A stretch of DNA of 5,999 nt. Source: Ectopseudomonas composti. Its GTDB lineage: Bacteria > Pseudomonadota > Gammaproteobacteria > Pseudomonadales > Pseudomonadaceae. Shown here one piece after another: positions 1-5,587 of this stretch. A program made the position numbers and the translations under genes. The DNA is taken from contig CAMPIF010000289.1 of assembly GCA_946886245.1 (NCBI GenBank), positions 1 to 5,999 of the forward strand. The letters run 5' to 3'. The notes under the pieces were generated by a model. That model made no database searches and was not told the origin of the DNA. It saw nothing but the letters and a program-made list of their open reading frames with translations. The first letter of the stretch is position 1, and every line of letters begins with the position of its first letter.

Positions 1-1
1 G

Positions 2-193
2 TCATATTCTGACGTTGCCGCGCGGCCCCATCAGCGCCCAGATGATCAGACCGATCACCGGCAACAGCACGATCAGCAGAATCCACAGAATCTTGATTCC
101 GGTTTCCGCGTTGCTCTTGACCACGTTGATGATGGCCCAGATATCCAGGGCCAGGATGACCAGGCCGATCAGCCCATTGAAGGTGGAACCCAT
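2..193 (-). CDS. PLDc_N-domain small membrane protein (63 aa)
   Basis: A 63-residue protein made almost entirely of two membrane helices, at about residues 5-25 and 31-57. The second helix carries the pattern WILLIVLLPVIG...W.LMGPR, typical of the PLDc_N family (the N-terminal membrane module of cardiolipin synthases, also found as stand-alone small proteins). It has no phospholipase HKD motif, so it is not itself a synthase. The likely location is the inner membrane; the molecular role of stand-alone members is not known to me. The start at 193 is chosen because a Shine-Dalgarno CAGGAG lies seven bases upstream and because the longer open frame has no family resemblance. It lies 61 bases downstream of the cupin gene and may be transcribed with it or from its own promoter. 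The gene ends two bases from the window edge, with its stop codon visible. Confidence 0.85.
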   Translation of the reverse strand: MGSTFNGLIGLVILALDIWAIINVVKSNAETGIKILWILLIVLLPVIGLIIWALMGPRGNVRI

Positions 194-200
194 GACGACA

Positions 201-206
201 CTCCTG
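201..206 (-). promoter_or_regulatory. Ribosome binding site of the PLDc_N gene
   Basis: CAGGAG on the minus strand, seven bases before the ATG at 193. It is one of the better Shine-Dalgarno sequences in the window and decides the short 63-residue start over the longer upstream-extended frame. Confidence 0.65.
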
Positions 207-254
207 TCCGAGAGGTTGCCTGCATAGCATAGTCGCTGATTGGCTGGGGTTCGC

Positions 255-794
255 TCAGTCCCCCAGGCGCGGAAAGCGGCTGGCGATATCGTCACCGGTG
301 CGCTCTGGCGTTTCTTCACTCGGGCTCAGACGCAGCGCCAGCACATGCGGCTCCTCACCGAGGTCGAACCAGTGACGCGTGCCAGCCGGCAGCGTCAGCA
401 GGTCGCCACGCTCGCCCTGCAGCACGTATACGTAACCATCCAGATGCACGCTGAGCTGGGCGAAACCACCCAGGAACAACCAGGTACTGGCGCTAGACTG
501 CACTTGCTCGTCCAGATGACGCGCGCGCAGCTCCAGTTTCTGCGGATGATTGCGCTGCAGGTTGAACAGCTCCTGCTGCACATGCCCTTCCTTGCCCATG
601 AATGCCTGCAGCCACAGGCCATAGGCCGCGTCGAACTCGGCTTGCTCGCAACCGGGGCGCAACGCAGCCGGCAGCTCCATCTGGCGATAGTCGATGCCCA
701 CCGCCGCCAGCGTGCTGGCGATATCGTCGGCGTGATTGAGCACCTTGTTCGGCAACTCCGGGGACCTGTGCAGGTGGACGGCGAGACTGCTCAT
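255..794 (-). CDS. Acireductone dioxygenase (MtnD)-family cupin lacking three of four metal ligands
   Basis: A 179-residue protein matching bacterial acireductone dioxygenase (methionine salvage; Fe or Ni cupin, usually about 180 aa) from end to end. The N-terminus reads MSSL.....SPELPNKVLNH..DIAS, the cupin core spans about residues 85-155, TRHWFDLGEEP lies at 139-149 and DDIASRFPRL at 168-177. Functional enzymes bind metal through H-x-H-x3-E and a later His (His96, His98, Glu102, His140 in the Klebsiella enzyme, from memory). Here the aligned positions are Gln97, Gln99 and Ser103, and only His141 remains; the arginine that follows the Glu is also lost (Trp105). I re-read the codons from the bases: CAA GTG CAG TCT AGC GCC AGT. 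The frame has no stops or shifts, so it appears selected for, but normal dioxygenase activity is unlikely. The start at 794 matches the family N-terminus; no good Shine-Dalgarno is visible, and it begins 16 bases after the transporter stop, suggesting translational coupling. It could be a pseudoenzyme, a regulator or a recently diverging copy. Confidence 0.85.
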   Translation of the reverse strand: MSSLAVHLHRSPELPNKVLNHADDIASTLAAVGIDYRQMELPAALRPGCEQAEFDAAYGLWLQAFMGKEGHVQQELFNLQRNHPQKLELRARHLDEQVQSSASTWLFLGGFAQLSVHLDGYVYVLQGERGDLLTLPAGTRHWFDLGEEPHVLALRLSPSEETPERTGDDIASRFPRLGD

Positions 795-810
795 GGAGGG
801 TTCACTCGAT

Positions 811-1962
811 TCAGGGCCGCTCGGGCGGCAGGCGGGTGGCAATGATGAAGGCTGCGAGCAAGGCTACCAGACTGGCGATGGCGAAAGTCCAGGCCGGGCC
901 AAGGCCCTTCCAGCTATAACCGGCATACAGCGCGCCCAACGCACCGCCGATGCCAGCCAGGCTGACATAGAGCGCCTGGGCCTGGCCCTGCTGGCGGTCG
1001 GCGAAACTGCGCTGCACGAAGTGGATGCAGGCGGCGTGGAACGCGCCGAAGGTGGCGGCGTGCATGCACTGCGCCAGCAGCAGTACCGGCAGATACTGGG
1101 CCAGGCTGCCCAGCAGCAGCCAGCGCACGGCGGTGATCAGGAAGCTGGCCAGCAACACGGCGCGCAGCGAGTAACGCTGCAGCAGCCGCGCCATGACCAG
1201 GAACAGCAGGATCTCCGCCAGCACTCCCAGCGCCCAGAACAGGCCGATGGCGCCACGGCTGTAGCCGACACCCTCCAGGTGCAGGGTCAGGAAGGTGTAG
1301 TACGGGCCGTTGCTCAGCTGCATCAGCCCGACGCTGAGGTAGAACGCGAGGATGCCGGGGCGGCGCAATTGGCGCACAAAGCCCTCCGCCTCCAGCGTAC
1401 TCGGACGCAGCACGGGCTGCGCATTGGGCACCCAGAAGCTGCTGACGACGATACCGGCCATGATCACCAGCAGCGCCGCCGGATAGGCATCCAGACTCAG
1501 CCACTCGAACAGCAGGCCGAGGCCGACCACGGCGACGATGAAACCGATGCTGCCCCACAGGCGAATCTGGCTGTAGCGCGCCGCCTGCTCGCGCAGGTGG
1601 GCCAGGGTGATCACCTCGAACTGCGGCAGCACCGCATGCCAGAAGAAGGCGTGAGTGGCCATGATCAGCGCCAGCCAGGCGTAGCTCTGGCTGAAGAAGA
1701 TGCCGGCGAAGCAGACCAGGGTGCACAGCGCGCCGAAACGCACGATCAACAGGCGCTGACCTGTGTGGTCACCCAGCCAACCCCACAGGTTCGGTGCCAG
1801 ACAACGCATCAGCATGGGAATGGCGATCAGCTCGCCGATCCGCGCCGGGGAAAAGCCCAGGTGGTCGAAGTACAGCGCCAGGAACGGCGCCGTCCCCCCG
1901 AGCAGGGCGAAGTAGAAGAAGTAGAAACCGGACAGCCGCCAGTACGGCAGAGAAGCAGTCAT
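811..1962 (-). CDS. MFS transporter, HcaT/nucleoside-symporter-like
   Basis: A 383-residue integral membrane protein with about twelve hydrophobic helices, the usual size for the major facilitator superfamily. The loop after helix 2 reads GWLGDHTGQR (61-70), the MFS motif A position. SQIRLWGSIGF (131-141) and SNGPYYTFL (217-225) resemble the MFS_1-like/HcaT group (E. coli HcaT is proposed to import 3-phenylpropionate). The substrate cannot be read from the sequence. The ATG at 1962 is preferred over a GTG three codons upstream because the first helix follows directly (YWRLSGFYFFYFALLGG); neither has a strong ribosome binding site. It lies 73 bases downstream of aroC and 16 bases upstream of the MtnD-like gene, so transcription with the latter is likely. 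From memory, P. aeruginosa has a similar transporter between aroC and the mtnBDC genes, which would fit transport of a sulfur or salvage metabolite; that is inference. Confidence 0.88.
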   Translation of the reverse strand: MTASLPYWRLSGFYFFYFALLGGTAPFLALYFDHLGFSPARIGELIAIPMLMRCLAPNLWGWLGDHTGQRLLIVRFGALCTLVCFAGIFFSQSYAWLALIMATHAFFWHAVLPQFEVITLAHLREQAARYSQIRLWGSIGFIVAVVGLGLLFEWLSLDAYPAALLVIMAGIVVSSFWVPNAQPVLRPSTLEAEGFVRQLRRPGILAFYLSVGLMQLSNGPYYTFLTLHLEGVGYSRGAIGLFWALGVLAEILLFLVMARLLQRYSLRAVLLASFLITAVRWLLLGSLAQYLPVLLLAQCMHAATFGAFHAACIHFVQRSFADRQQGQAQALYVSLAGIGGALGALYAGYSWKGLGPAWTFAIASLVALLAAFIIATRLPPERP

Positions 1963-1975
1963 GAGCGGCACGTTT

Positions 1976-2034
1976 CAAGCGGCAAGCAAAAGCTTCGGCA
2001 CCACCGCTCGTGACTTGCGGCTTGTGGCTTGTCG
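1976..2034. repeat. Heptad CTTG repeats and imperfect inverted repeat between aroC and the MFS gene
   Basis: Three direct heptads, CTTGCGG, CTTGTGG and CTTGTCG, run from 2014 to 2034. An opposing arm, CAAGCGGCAAG at 1976-1986, pairs with CTTGCGGCTTG at 2014-2024 with one mismatch across a 27-base loop. The whole sits in the 73-base gap after the aroC stop. It resembles the short CTTG-type intergenic palindromes seen in pseudomonads (from memory). It could form a long-loop hairpin at the end of the aroC transcript, but there is no clean T-run after it, so a terminator role is unproven. Confidence 0.5.
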
Positions 2035-2035
2035 C

Positions 2036-3127
2036 TCAAAGCTGACCGAGCACCGGCGTGGTGACGCGCACGTCGGCGTTCTGCGCGCGGTGACGCAGCA
2101 GGTGATCCATCAGCACGATGGCCATCATCGCCTCGGCGATCGGCGTGGCACGGATACCCACGCAGGGGTCGTGACGGCCCTTGGTGATCACATCCACCGG
2201 GTTGCCATCGACGTCGATGGAGCGTCCCGGTGTGGTGATGCTGGAGGTCGGCTTGAGCGCCAGGTGGGCGATGATCGGCTGGCCGCTGGAGATCCCGCCA
2301 AGGATGCCGCCGGCGTTGTTGGAGAGAAAACCTTCCGGGGTCAGCTCGTCGCGGTGCTCGGTGCCACGTTGGGCGACGCAGGCGAAACCGGCGCCGATCT
2401 CCACCCCCTTGACCGCGTTGATGCTCATCAGTGCATGAGCCAGTTCGGCGTCGAGGCGGTCGAAGATCGGCTCGCCGAGGCCCGGCATCACCCCTTCGGC
2501 GACCACGGTGATCTTCGCGCCGACCGAATCCTGGTCGCGGCGCAGCTGATCCATGTAGGCCTCGAGCTCCGGCACCTTGTCCGGGTCGGGGCTGAAGAAG
2601 GCGTTCTGCTCGACGCTGTCCCAGGTCTTGAACGGGATTTCGATAGGGCCGAGCTGGCTCATGTAGCCGCGGATGACGATGCCCTGGCTGGCCAGGAACT
2701 TCTTGGCGATGGCGCCGGCCGCCACGCGCATGGCGGTCTCGCGCGCCGAGCTGCGGCCGCCGCCACGGTAGTCGCGGATGCCGTACTTGTGGTGGTAGGT
2801 GTAGTCGGCGTGGGCCGGGCGGAACAGATCCTTGATCGCCGAGTAGTCCTTGGACTTCTGGTCGGTGTTGCGGATCAGCAGGCCGATGGAGCAGCCGGTG
2901 GTCTTGCCCTCGAACACGCCGGAGAGAATCTCCACCTCGTCGTCTTCCTGGCGCTGCGTGGTGTGGCGGCTGGTGCCCGGCTTGCGGCGATCGAGGTCGC
3001 GCTGCAGGTCTTCCAGGGAGATCTCGACACCGGGCGGGCAACCGTCGACGATGGCGACCAGCGCCGGGCCATGGCTTTCGCCAGCGGTGGTGACGGTGAA
3101 CAGCTTGCCGTAGGTATTGCCGGACAT
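2036..3127 (-). CDS. aroC: Chorismate synthase
   Basis: Chorismate synthase catalyses the last step of the shikimate pathway, converting 5-enolpyruvylshikimate-3-phosphate to chorismate with reduced FMN; it is cytosolic and tetrameric. The 363 residues match the usual bacterial length. All three family signatures are visible: [16 protein letters not shown] (16-31), [17 protein letters not shown] (124-140) and [19 protein letters not shown] (317-335). The invariant histidines of GESHG (His19) and RPAHAD (His106) are present, as is the [16 protein letters not shown] segment (269-284). The start [10 protein letters not shown] is the family N-terminus; the frame stays open upstream to about 3436, but that extension is unrelated to the family. 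GGAG lies nine bases before the ATG. It is probably expressed from the promoter at 3194-3222. In E. coli prmB and aroC are adjacent; here two oppositely oriented genes separate them. Confidence 0.98.
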   Translation of the reverse strand: MSGNTYGKLFTVTTAGESHGPALVAIVDGCPPGVEISLEDLQRDLDRRKPGTSRHTTQRQEDDEVEILSGVFEGKTTGCSIGLLIRNTDQKSKDYSAIKDLFRPAHADYTYHHKYGIRDYRGGGRSSARETAMRVAAGAIAKKFLASQGIVIRGYMSQLGPIEIPFKTWDSVEQNAFFSPDPDKVPELEAYMDQLRRDQDSVGAKITVVAEGVMPGLGEPIFDRLDAELAHALMSINAVKGVEIGAGFACVAQRGTEHRDELTPEGFLSNNAGGILGGISSGQPIIAHLALKPTSSITTPGRSIDVDGNPVDVITKGRHDPCVGIRATPIAEAMMAIVLMDHLLRHRAQNADVRVTTPVLGQL

Positions 3128-3193
3128 GGGAAGACGCTCCGCGAAATTCAGCTCAGGCCCGGCGCTGCGCAGGCCCGATTCACAAGGTGGGCG

Positions 3194-3222
3194 AGTATAC
3201 CTGCCGATAACTTGCAGTTCAC
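3194..3222 (-). promoter_or_regulatory. Predicted sigma70-type promoter of aroC
   Basis: On the minus strand TATACT (3194-3199) is a five-of-six match to the -10 consensus. A weak -35, GTGAAC (3217-3222), sits exactly 17 bases upstream. Transcription would start near 3187, giving a leader of about 60 bases that includes the GGAG ribosome binding site at 3137-3140. The -10 is convincing; the -35 matches only three of six. Confidence 0.5.
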
Positions 3223-3285
3223 CCCGAACGGGCATTTCTAAAAACGTAAGCGAGGCAGTCAGCACAATACCGATGGCGGCCCCGC

Positions 3286-3374
3286 AGAAAACAGGCGAAA
3301 AGCGATCGGAGTCGCGCTCGACTTTACGGGCTGTAAATGAGCATTGACCGGGCTGGCGCTCCAGCCTGTTTTCT
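3286..3374. repeat. Exact 11-base inverted repeat pair
   Basis: AGAAAACAGGC at 3286-3296 and its exact reverse complement GCCTGTTTTCT at 3364-3374 are separated by 67 bases. The right arm overlaps the second half of the terminator-like hairpin, so the two foldings would compete. The segment could be a small non-coding RNA body, a remnant of a small palindromic element, or chance. Confidence 0.4.
3351..3373 (+). terminator. Possible Rho-independent terminator
   Basis: GGCTGG-CGCT-CCAGCC forms a perfect six-base-pair stem with a four-base loop, followed directly by TGTTTTC. This is the shape of a short intrinsic terminator reading rightwards. No coding gene lies upstream on the plus strand, so if real it would end a small RNA or an antisense transcript from the aroC leader. 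The stem is short and the T-run interrupted. Confidence 0.4.
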
Positions 3375-3397
3375 AACGCAGTGATGACAACGCACGA

Positions 3398-3411
3398 CTG
3401 CATGGATGCAG
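3398..3411. repeat. Short palindrome upstream of the hydrolase
   Basis: CTGCAT-GG-ATGCAG is a perfect six-base inverted repeat with a two-base centre, about 110 bases before the hydrolase start. It could be an operator or part of a dispersed intergenic element; nothing in the sequence identifies a binding protein. Confidence 0.3.
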
Positions 3412-3518
3412 GAGGTAGAGCGACGCAGGAAGCCAAAGCCGAGCTAGTTTTTAGAAGTGCCCGAACCTTGGCCCGCGGCCAGCGTCCAATGCCAACCTGC
3501 CATTACCCTGCCCTCATC

Positions 3519-4481
3519 ATGCTACGAGCCCTGCTCTTGTCCCTCACACTGATCACCGGCCTGGCCCAGGCCAACACCACCCAGCAATCACCCATCAGCC
3601 TCGACACCGACCAGGGCACCCTGTACGGCAGCCTGCTGGTGCCGCAAAGCGACAAGCCGGTGCCGGTGGCGCTGCTGATCGCCGGCTCCGGCCCTACCGA
3701 CCGCGACGGCAACAACCCCGAGGGCGGGCATAACGATGCGCTGAAGAAGCTGGCCCAGGTGCTGGCACGCGACGGCATCGCCAGCCTGCGCTACGACAAG
3801 CGCGGCGTGGCCGCCAGCCGCACCGCCACGCCGGACGAAAGGGACCTCAGCGTCGAGCGCTATGTGGCCGATGCCGAAGGTTGGGCCGGGTTGCTCAGGG
3901 ATGACCCGCGTTTTGATCGACTGATTCTCATCGGTCACAGCGAAGGCGCGCTGATCGCCAGCCTGGCCGCGCCCGGTAGCCAGGCCGATGCCCTGGTGTC
4001 CATTGCCGGCCCCGCCTACCCCATCGGCCAGGTGTTGGACATGCAACTGGCCATGCGCCTGCCGCCGCCGCTCCTGGCCGAGAGCCGGCACATCCTCGCC
4101 AACCTGATTCGCGGCAAGCTGCAGCCCAAGGTGCCCAGGGAACTGCAAGCGATCTATCGCCCCAGCGTGCAGCCCTACCTGATCAGCCTGCTGCGCCAGG
4201 ACCCGGCGGAAAACTTCGCCGCGCTGCAGATTCCCGCACTGATCGTGCAAGGCACTCACGACGCCCAGGTCAGCCCGGACAACGCCGAAGCGCTCAAGCA
4301 GGCCAAGCCCGATGCCGAACTGGCGATGATCGCCGGCATGAACCATGTCCTGCGCATCACCCCGGCGCCCTGGAACGAACAGCTGGCGTCCTACGACGAT
4401 CCACAGCTACCCTTGGCCCGTGCGCTGGGTAAGAAGATCCTGTCCTTTATTCACTCCAGTGCTGAGGAAAATGGCCGATAA
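3519..4481 (+). CDS. Secreted alpha/beta hydrolase (serine esterase/peptidase S33-like)
   Basis: A 320-residue alpha/beta hydrolase. Residues 1-18 (MLRALLLSLTLITGLAQA) form a signal peptide with an A-Q-A cleavage site, so the mature protein is probably periplasmic. The catalytic triad is readable: Ser141 in GHSEG (139-143), Asp248 in GTHD (245-248) and His276 in MNHVL. GSGPTDRDGN at 56-65 is the conserved strand-turn supplying the oxyanion hole in EstD-like and related dienelactone-hydrolase-type enzymes. The substrate is unknown; a small ester or acyl compound is likely. The start at 3519 is chosen for the signal peptide although no Shine-Dalgarno is evident; an in-frame ATG at 3489 would bury the signal peptide behind ten extra residues. 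It is followed after 36 bases by the GNAT-like gene, probably in one operon. From memory it matches PA1680 of P. aeruginosa in position. Confidence 0.9.
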   Translation: MLRALLLSLTLITGLAQANTTQQSPISLDTDQGTLYGSLLVPQSDKPVPVALLIAGSGPTDRDGNNPEGGHNDALKKLAQVLARDGIASLRYDKRGVAASRTATPDERDLSVERYVADAEGWAGLLRDDPRFDRLILIGHSEGALIASLAAPGSQADALVSIAGPAYPIGQVLDMQLAMRLPPPLLAESRHILANLIRGKLQPKVPRELQAIYRPSVQPYLISLLRQDPAENFAALQIPALIVQGTHDAQVSPDNAEALKQAKPDAELAMIAGMNHVLRITPAPWNEQLASYDDPQLPLARALGKKILSFIHSSAEENGR

Positions 4482-4517
4482 CGCATCGAAGGCCACCGAA
4501 CAGTACACAGGACGCCC

Positions 4518-5318
4518 ATGAGCGAGAACCCAGCCCCGCAGGCACAGGCGCCGGATGCCGAAGCGGCGACAAGCGAAACGCCTGCCGCGCCACATCCCTG
4601 GGCGGACCTTCCAGCCGAGCAATTCAGCCTGCTGCGTCTGGCGCCACTGCCCGTCGACCGGGAAACCGGTCCCAGGCCACTGCGCTTCGTTCAGCTTGGC
4701 CGGGTGGAGCGTCACGCCAAAGACACGAGCCTGCTGCGCCTGACCATCCAGGTGCCCGGCCAGCGCCTGCATCGCCACAACAACCTGCTGGAAGTCTGGG
4801 CCGACCATCAACGCAAGGAGGTTCGCTTCGGCCCCGACAAGGGCCTGAGCGTAGAGCCGGCCAATCGTGGCCTGGGGCGCTTTCTCATGGCCCAGGGCAT
4901 CGCCTGGGCACGCAAGCAGTACGCGCATTATCAGGTCGAGGGCGCCGCCTTGCCGACCAAGGACAACTTCAATGACGCCGCCCGCGCCCGCCGTGACCAC
5001 GCGCTGAAGGCGCAGGGTTTCACCATCGAGTACAGCGACCCGTTGCAACTCAAGCCTTTCTACAGCGCACCGCGAGTCAGCTCGCTGCATGGCGACTGGC
5101 ATGCCGAGAAGGTGCAGATCATCGAGTTGCTGGACGCCGCCGCGATGTTGCAGCAAGCCGACCAGACGCTGCAGGAGCAGGACGTCAAACTGCGCAAGCT
5201 GGAAGATCGGCTCGAGCGCCTCAAGCGCGAAGACAGCGGCCTGCGCTTCACCATCACCTGCCTGGTGGCGTTCAGCCTGTTTCAGGCCGGCCTGCTGATC
5301 TGGATCGCCACACGCTAG
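4518..5318 (+). CDS. Tail-anchored GNAT-like protein with C-terminal coiled coil
   Basis: A 266-residue protein of unknown function in three parts. Residues 1-30 are a disordered, Ala/Pro-rich leader. Residues about 35-185 look like an acetyltransferase (GNAT) fold: NRGLGRFLMAQGIAWARKQ at 116-134 resembles the cofactor-binding loop and following helix, and KAQGFTIEYSDPLQLKPFY at 164-182 resembles the late GF...y strand region. The usual Q/R-x-x-G-x-G/A loop is imperfect (A-N-R-G-L-G), so activity is uncertain. Residues about 203-238 are a heptad-rich charged coiled coil, and 243-264 a single membrane helix at the extreme C-terminus, giving a cytosolic domain anchored in the inner membrane. 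AGGA at 4509-4512 lies five bases before the ATG. It follows the hydrolase by 36 bases and probably shares its transcript. From memory it holds the position of PA1679, a hypothetical protein. The GNAT assignment is tentative; the coiled coil and tail anchor are clear. Confidence 0.75.
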   Translation: MSENPAPQAQAPDAEAATSETPAAPHPWADLPAEQFSLLRLAPLPVDRETGPRPLRFVQLGRVERHAKDTSLLRLTIQVPGQRLHRHNNLLEVWADHQRKEVRFGPDKGLSVEPANRGLGRFLMAQGIAWARKQYAHYQVEGAALPTKDNFNDAARARRDHALKAQGFTIEYSDPLQLKPFYSAPRVSSLHGDWHAEKVQIIELLDAAAMLQQADQTLQEQDVKLRKLEDRLERLKREDSGLRFTITCLVAFSLFQAGLLIWIATR

Positions 5319-5325
5319 CGGCCCC

Positions 5326-5574
5326 TGGTGCGCGCGGCGCACCCTACGTCAGCCCGTAGGGTGGATCACGCTTTATCGATCCACCGTTTTGGTGGATGTA
5401 AAAACCGACATCCACCCATCCCAGCCTGTCAGCCGCAATTCCCGTTTGGCACTTGGTGCGCGCGGCGCACCCCAGGTCAATCCGTAGGGTGGATCGCGCT
5501 TTATCGATCCACCGTTTTGGTGGATGTAAAAATCGACATCCACCCTACGCCACCCTGCCAGCCGCAATTCCCGT
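5326..5574. repeat. Two tandem copies of a palindrome-rich intergenic element
   Basis: Copy 1 (5326-5445) and copy 2 (5454-5574) align at an offset of 128-129 bases with only scattered differences. Each contains, in order, the hairpin GGTGCGC-GCG-GCGCACC, the arm GGTGGATC paired with GATCCACC across ten bases, and the arm GGTGGATGT paired with ACATCCACC across eight bases, ending in GCCGCAATTCCCGT. Copy 1 also has CCCTACG-TCAGCC-CGTAGGG; copy 2 has outer arms GTAGGGTGGAT and ATCCACCCTAC (5484-5494 and 5538-5548). Such GTAGGGTGGAT-type elements are common between genes in pseudomonads (from memory). The pair fills most of the 269-base gap between two convergent genes and may act as a two-way terminator or transcript-end stabiliser. 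Confidence 0.85.
5327..5343. terminator. GC-rich hairpin just after the GNAT-like gene
   Basis: GGTGCGC-GCG-GCGCACC, a perfect seven-base stem with a three-base loop, begins nine bases after the GNAT-like stop codon. It could protect the 3' end of the transcript or help terminate it, but no T-run follows. The same hairpin recurs at 5455-5471. Confidence 0.4.
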
Positions 5575-5587
5575 GCGCACCGGCGGA

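Larger units (their letters stand above)
3128..3518. other. Divergent intergenic region between aroC and the hydrolase
   Basis: 391 bases with no convincing gene. It is less GC-rich in places than the flanking genes. It holds the aroC promoter near its left end, a pair of exact 11-base inverted repeats (3286-3296 and 3364-3374), a terminator-like hairpin pointing rightwards (3351-3373), the palindrome CTGCAT-GG-ATGCAG (3398-3411) and a small TGGCC-CGC-GGCCA hairpin (3469-3481). Open frames run through it on both strands but lack family resemblance and have poor starts. I could not find a good promoter for the hydrolase. Confidence 0.6.

Noticed and set aside
255..794. Pseudogene call for the MtnD-like gene
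   Set aside because: There is no frameshift, stop or truncation, and the rest of the protein is well conserved; only the metal-site residues are changed.
240..845. Plus-strand open frame of 201 codons opposite the cupin gene
   Set aside because: Low-complexity Gln/Arg/Leu content; the minus strand encodes a full-length recognisable MtnD-family protein.
736..2013. Plus-strand open frame of 425 codons opposite the transporter
   Set aside because: Gln/Ala/Arg-rich translation with no recognisable domain; it is the antisense shadow of a clear MFS gene in GC-rich DNA.
1961..3241. Plus-strand open frame of 426 codons opposite aroC
   Set aside because: It mirrors the aroC codons, has no family features, and aroC is certain on the other strand.
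3128..3436. N-terminal extension of chorismate synthase
   Set aside because: The frame stays open by chance in GC-rich DNA, but it overlaps the likely promoter, and the family N-terminus [10 protein letters not shown] with a GGAG site marks the real start.
4407..5342. Minus-strand open frame of 311 codons opposite the GNAT-like gene
   Set aside because: The plus strand has the Shine-Dalgarno, coiled coil and membrane helix; the minus frame is a shadow without domain signal.
5326..5574. CRISPR array
   Set aside because: Only two units, each about 120 bases with internal hairpins and no short regular repeats with unique spacers.
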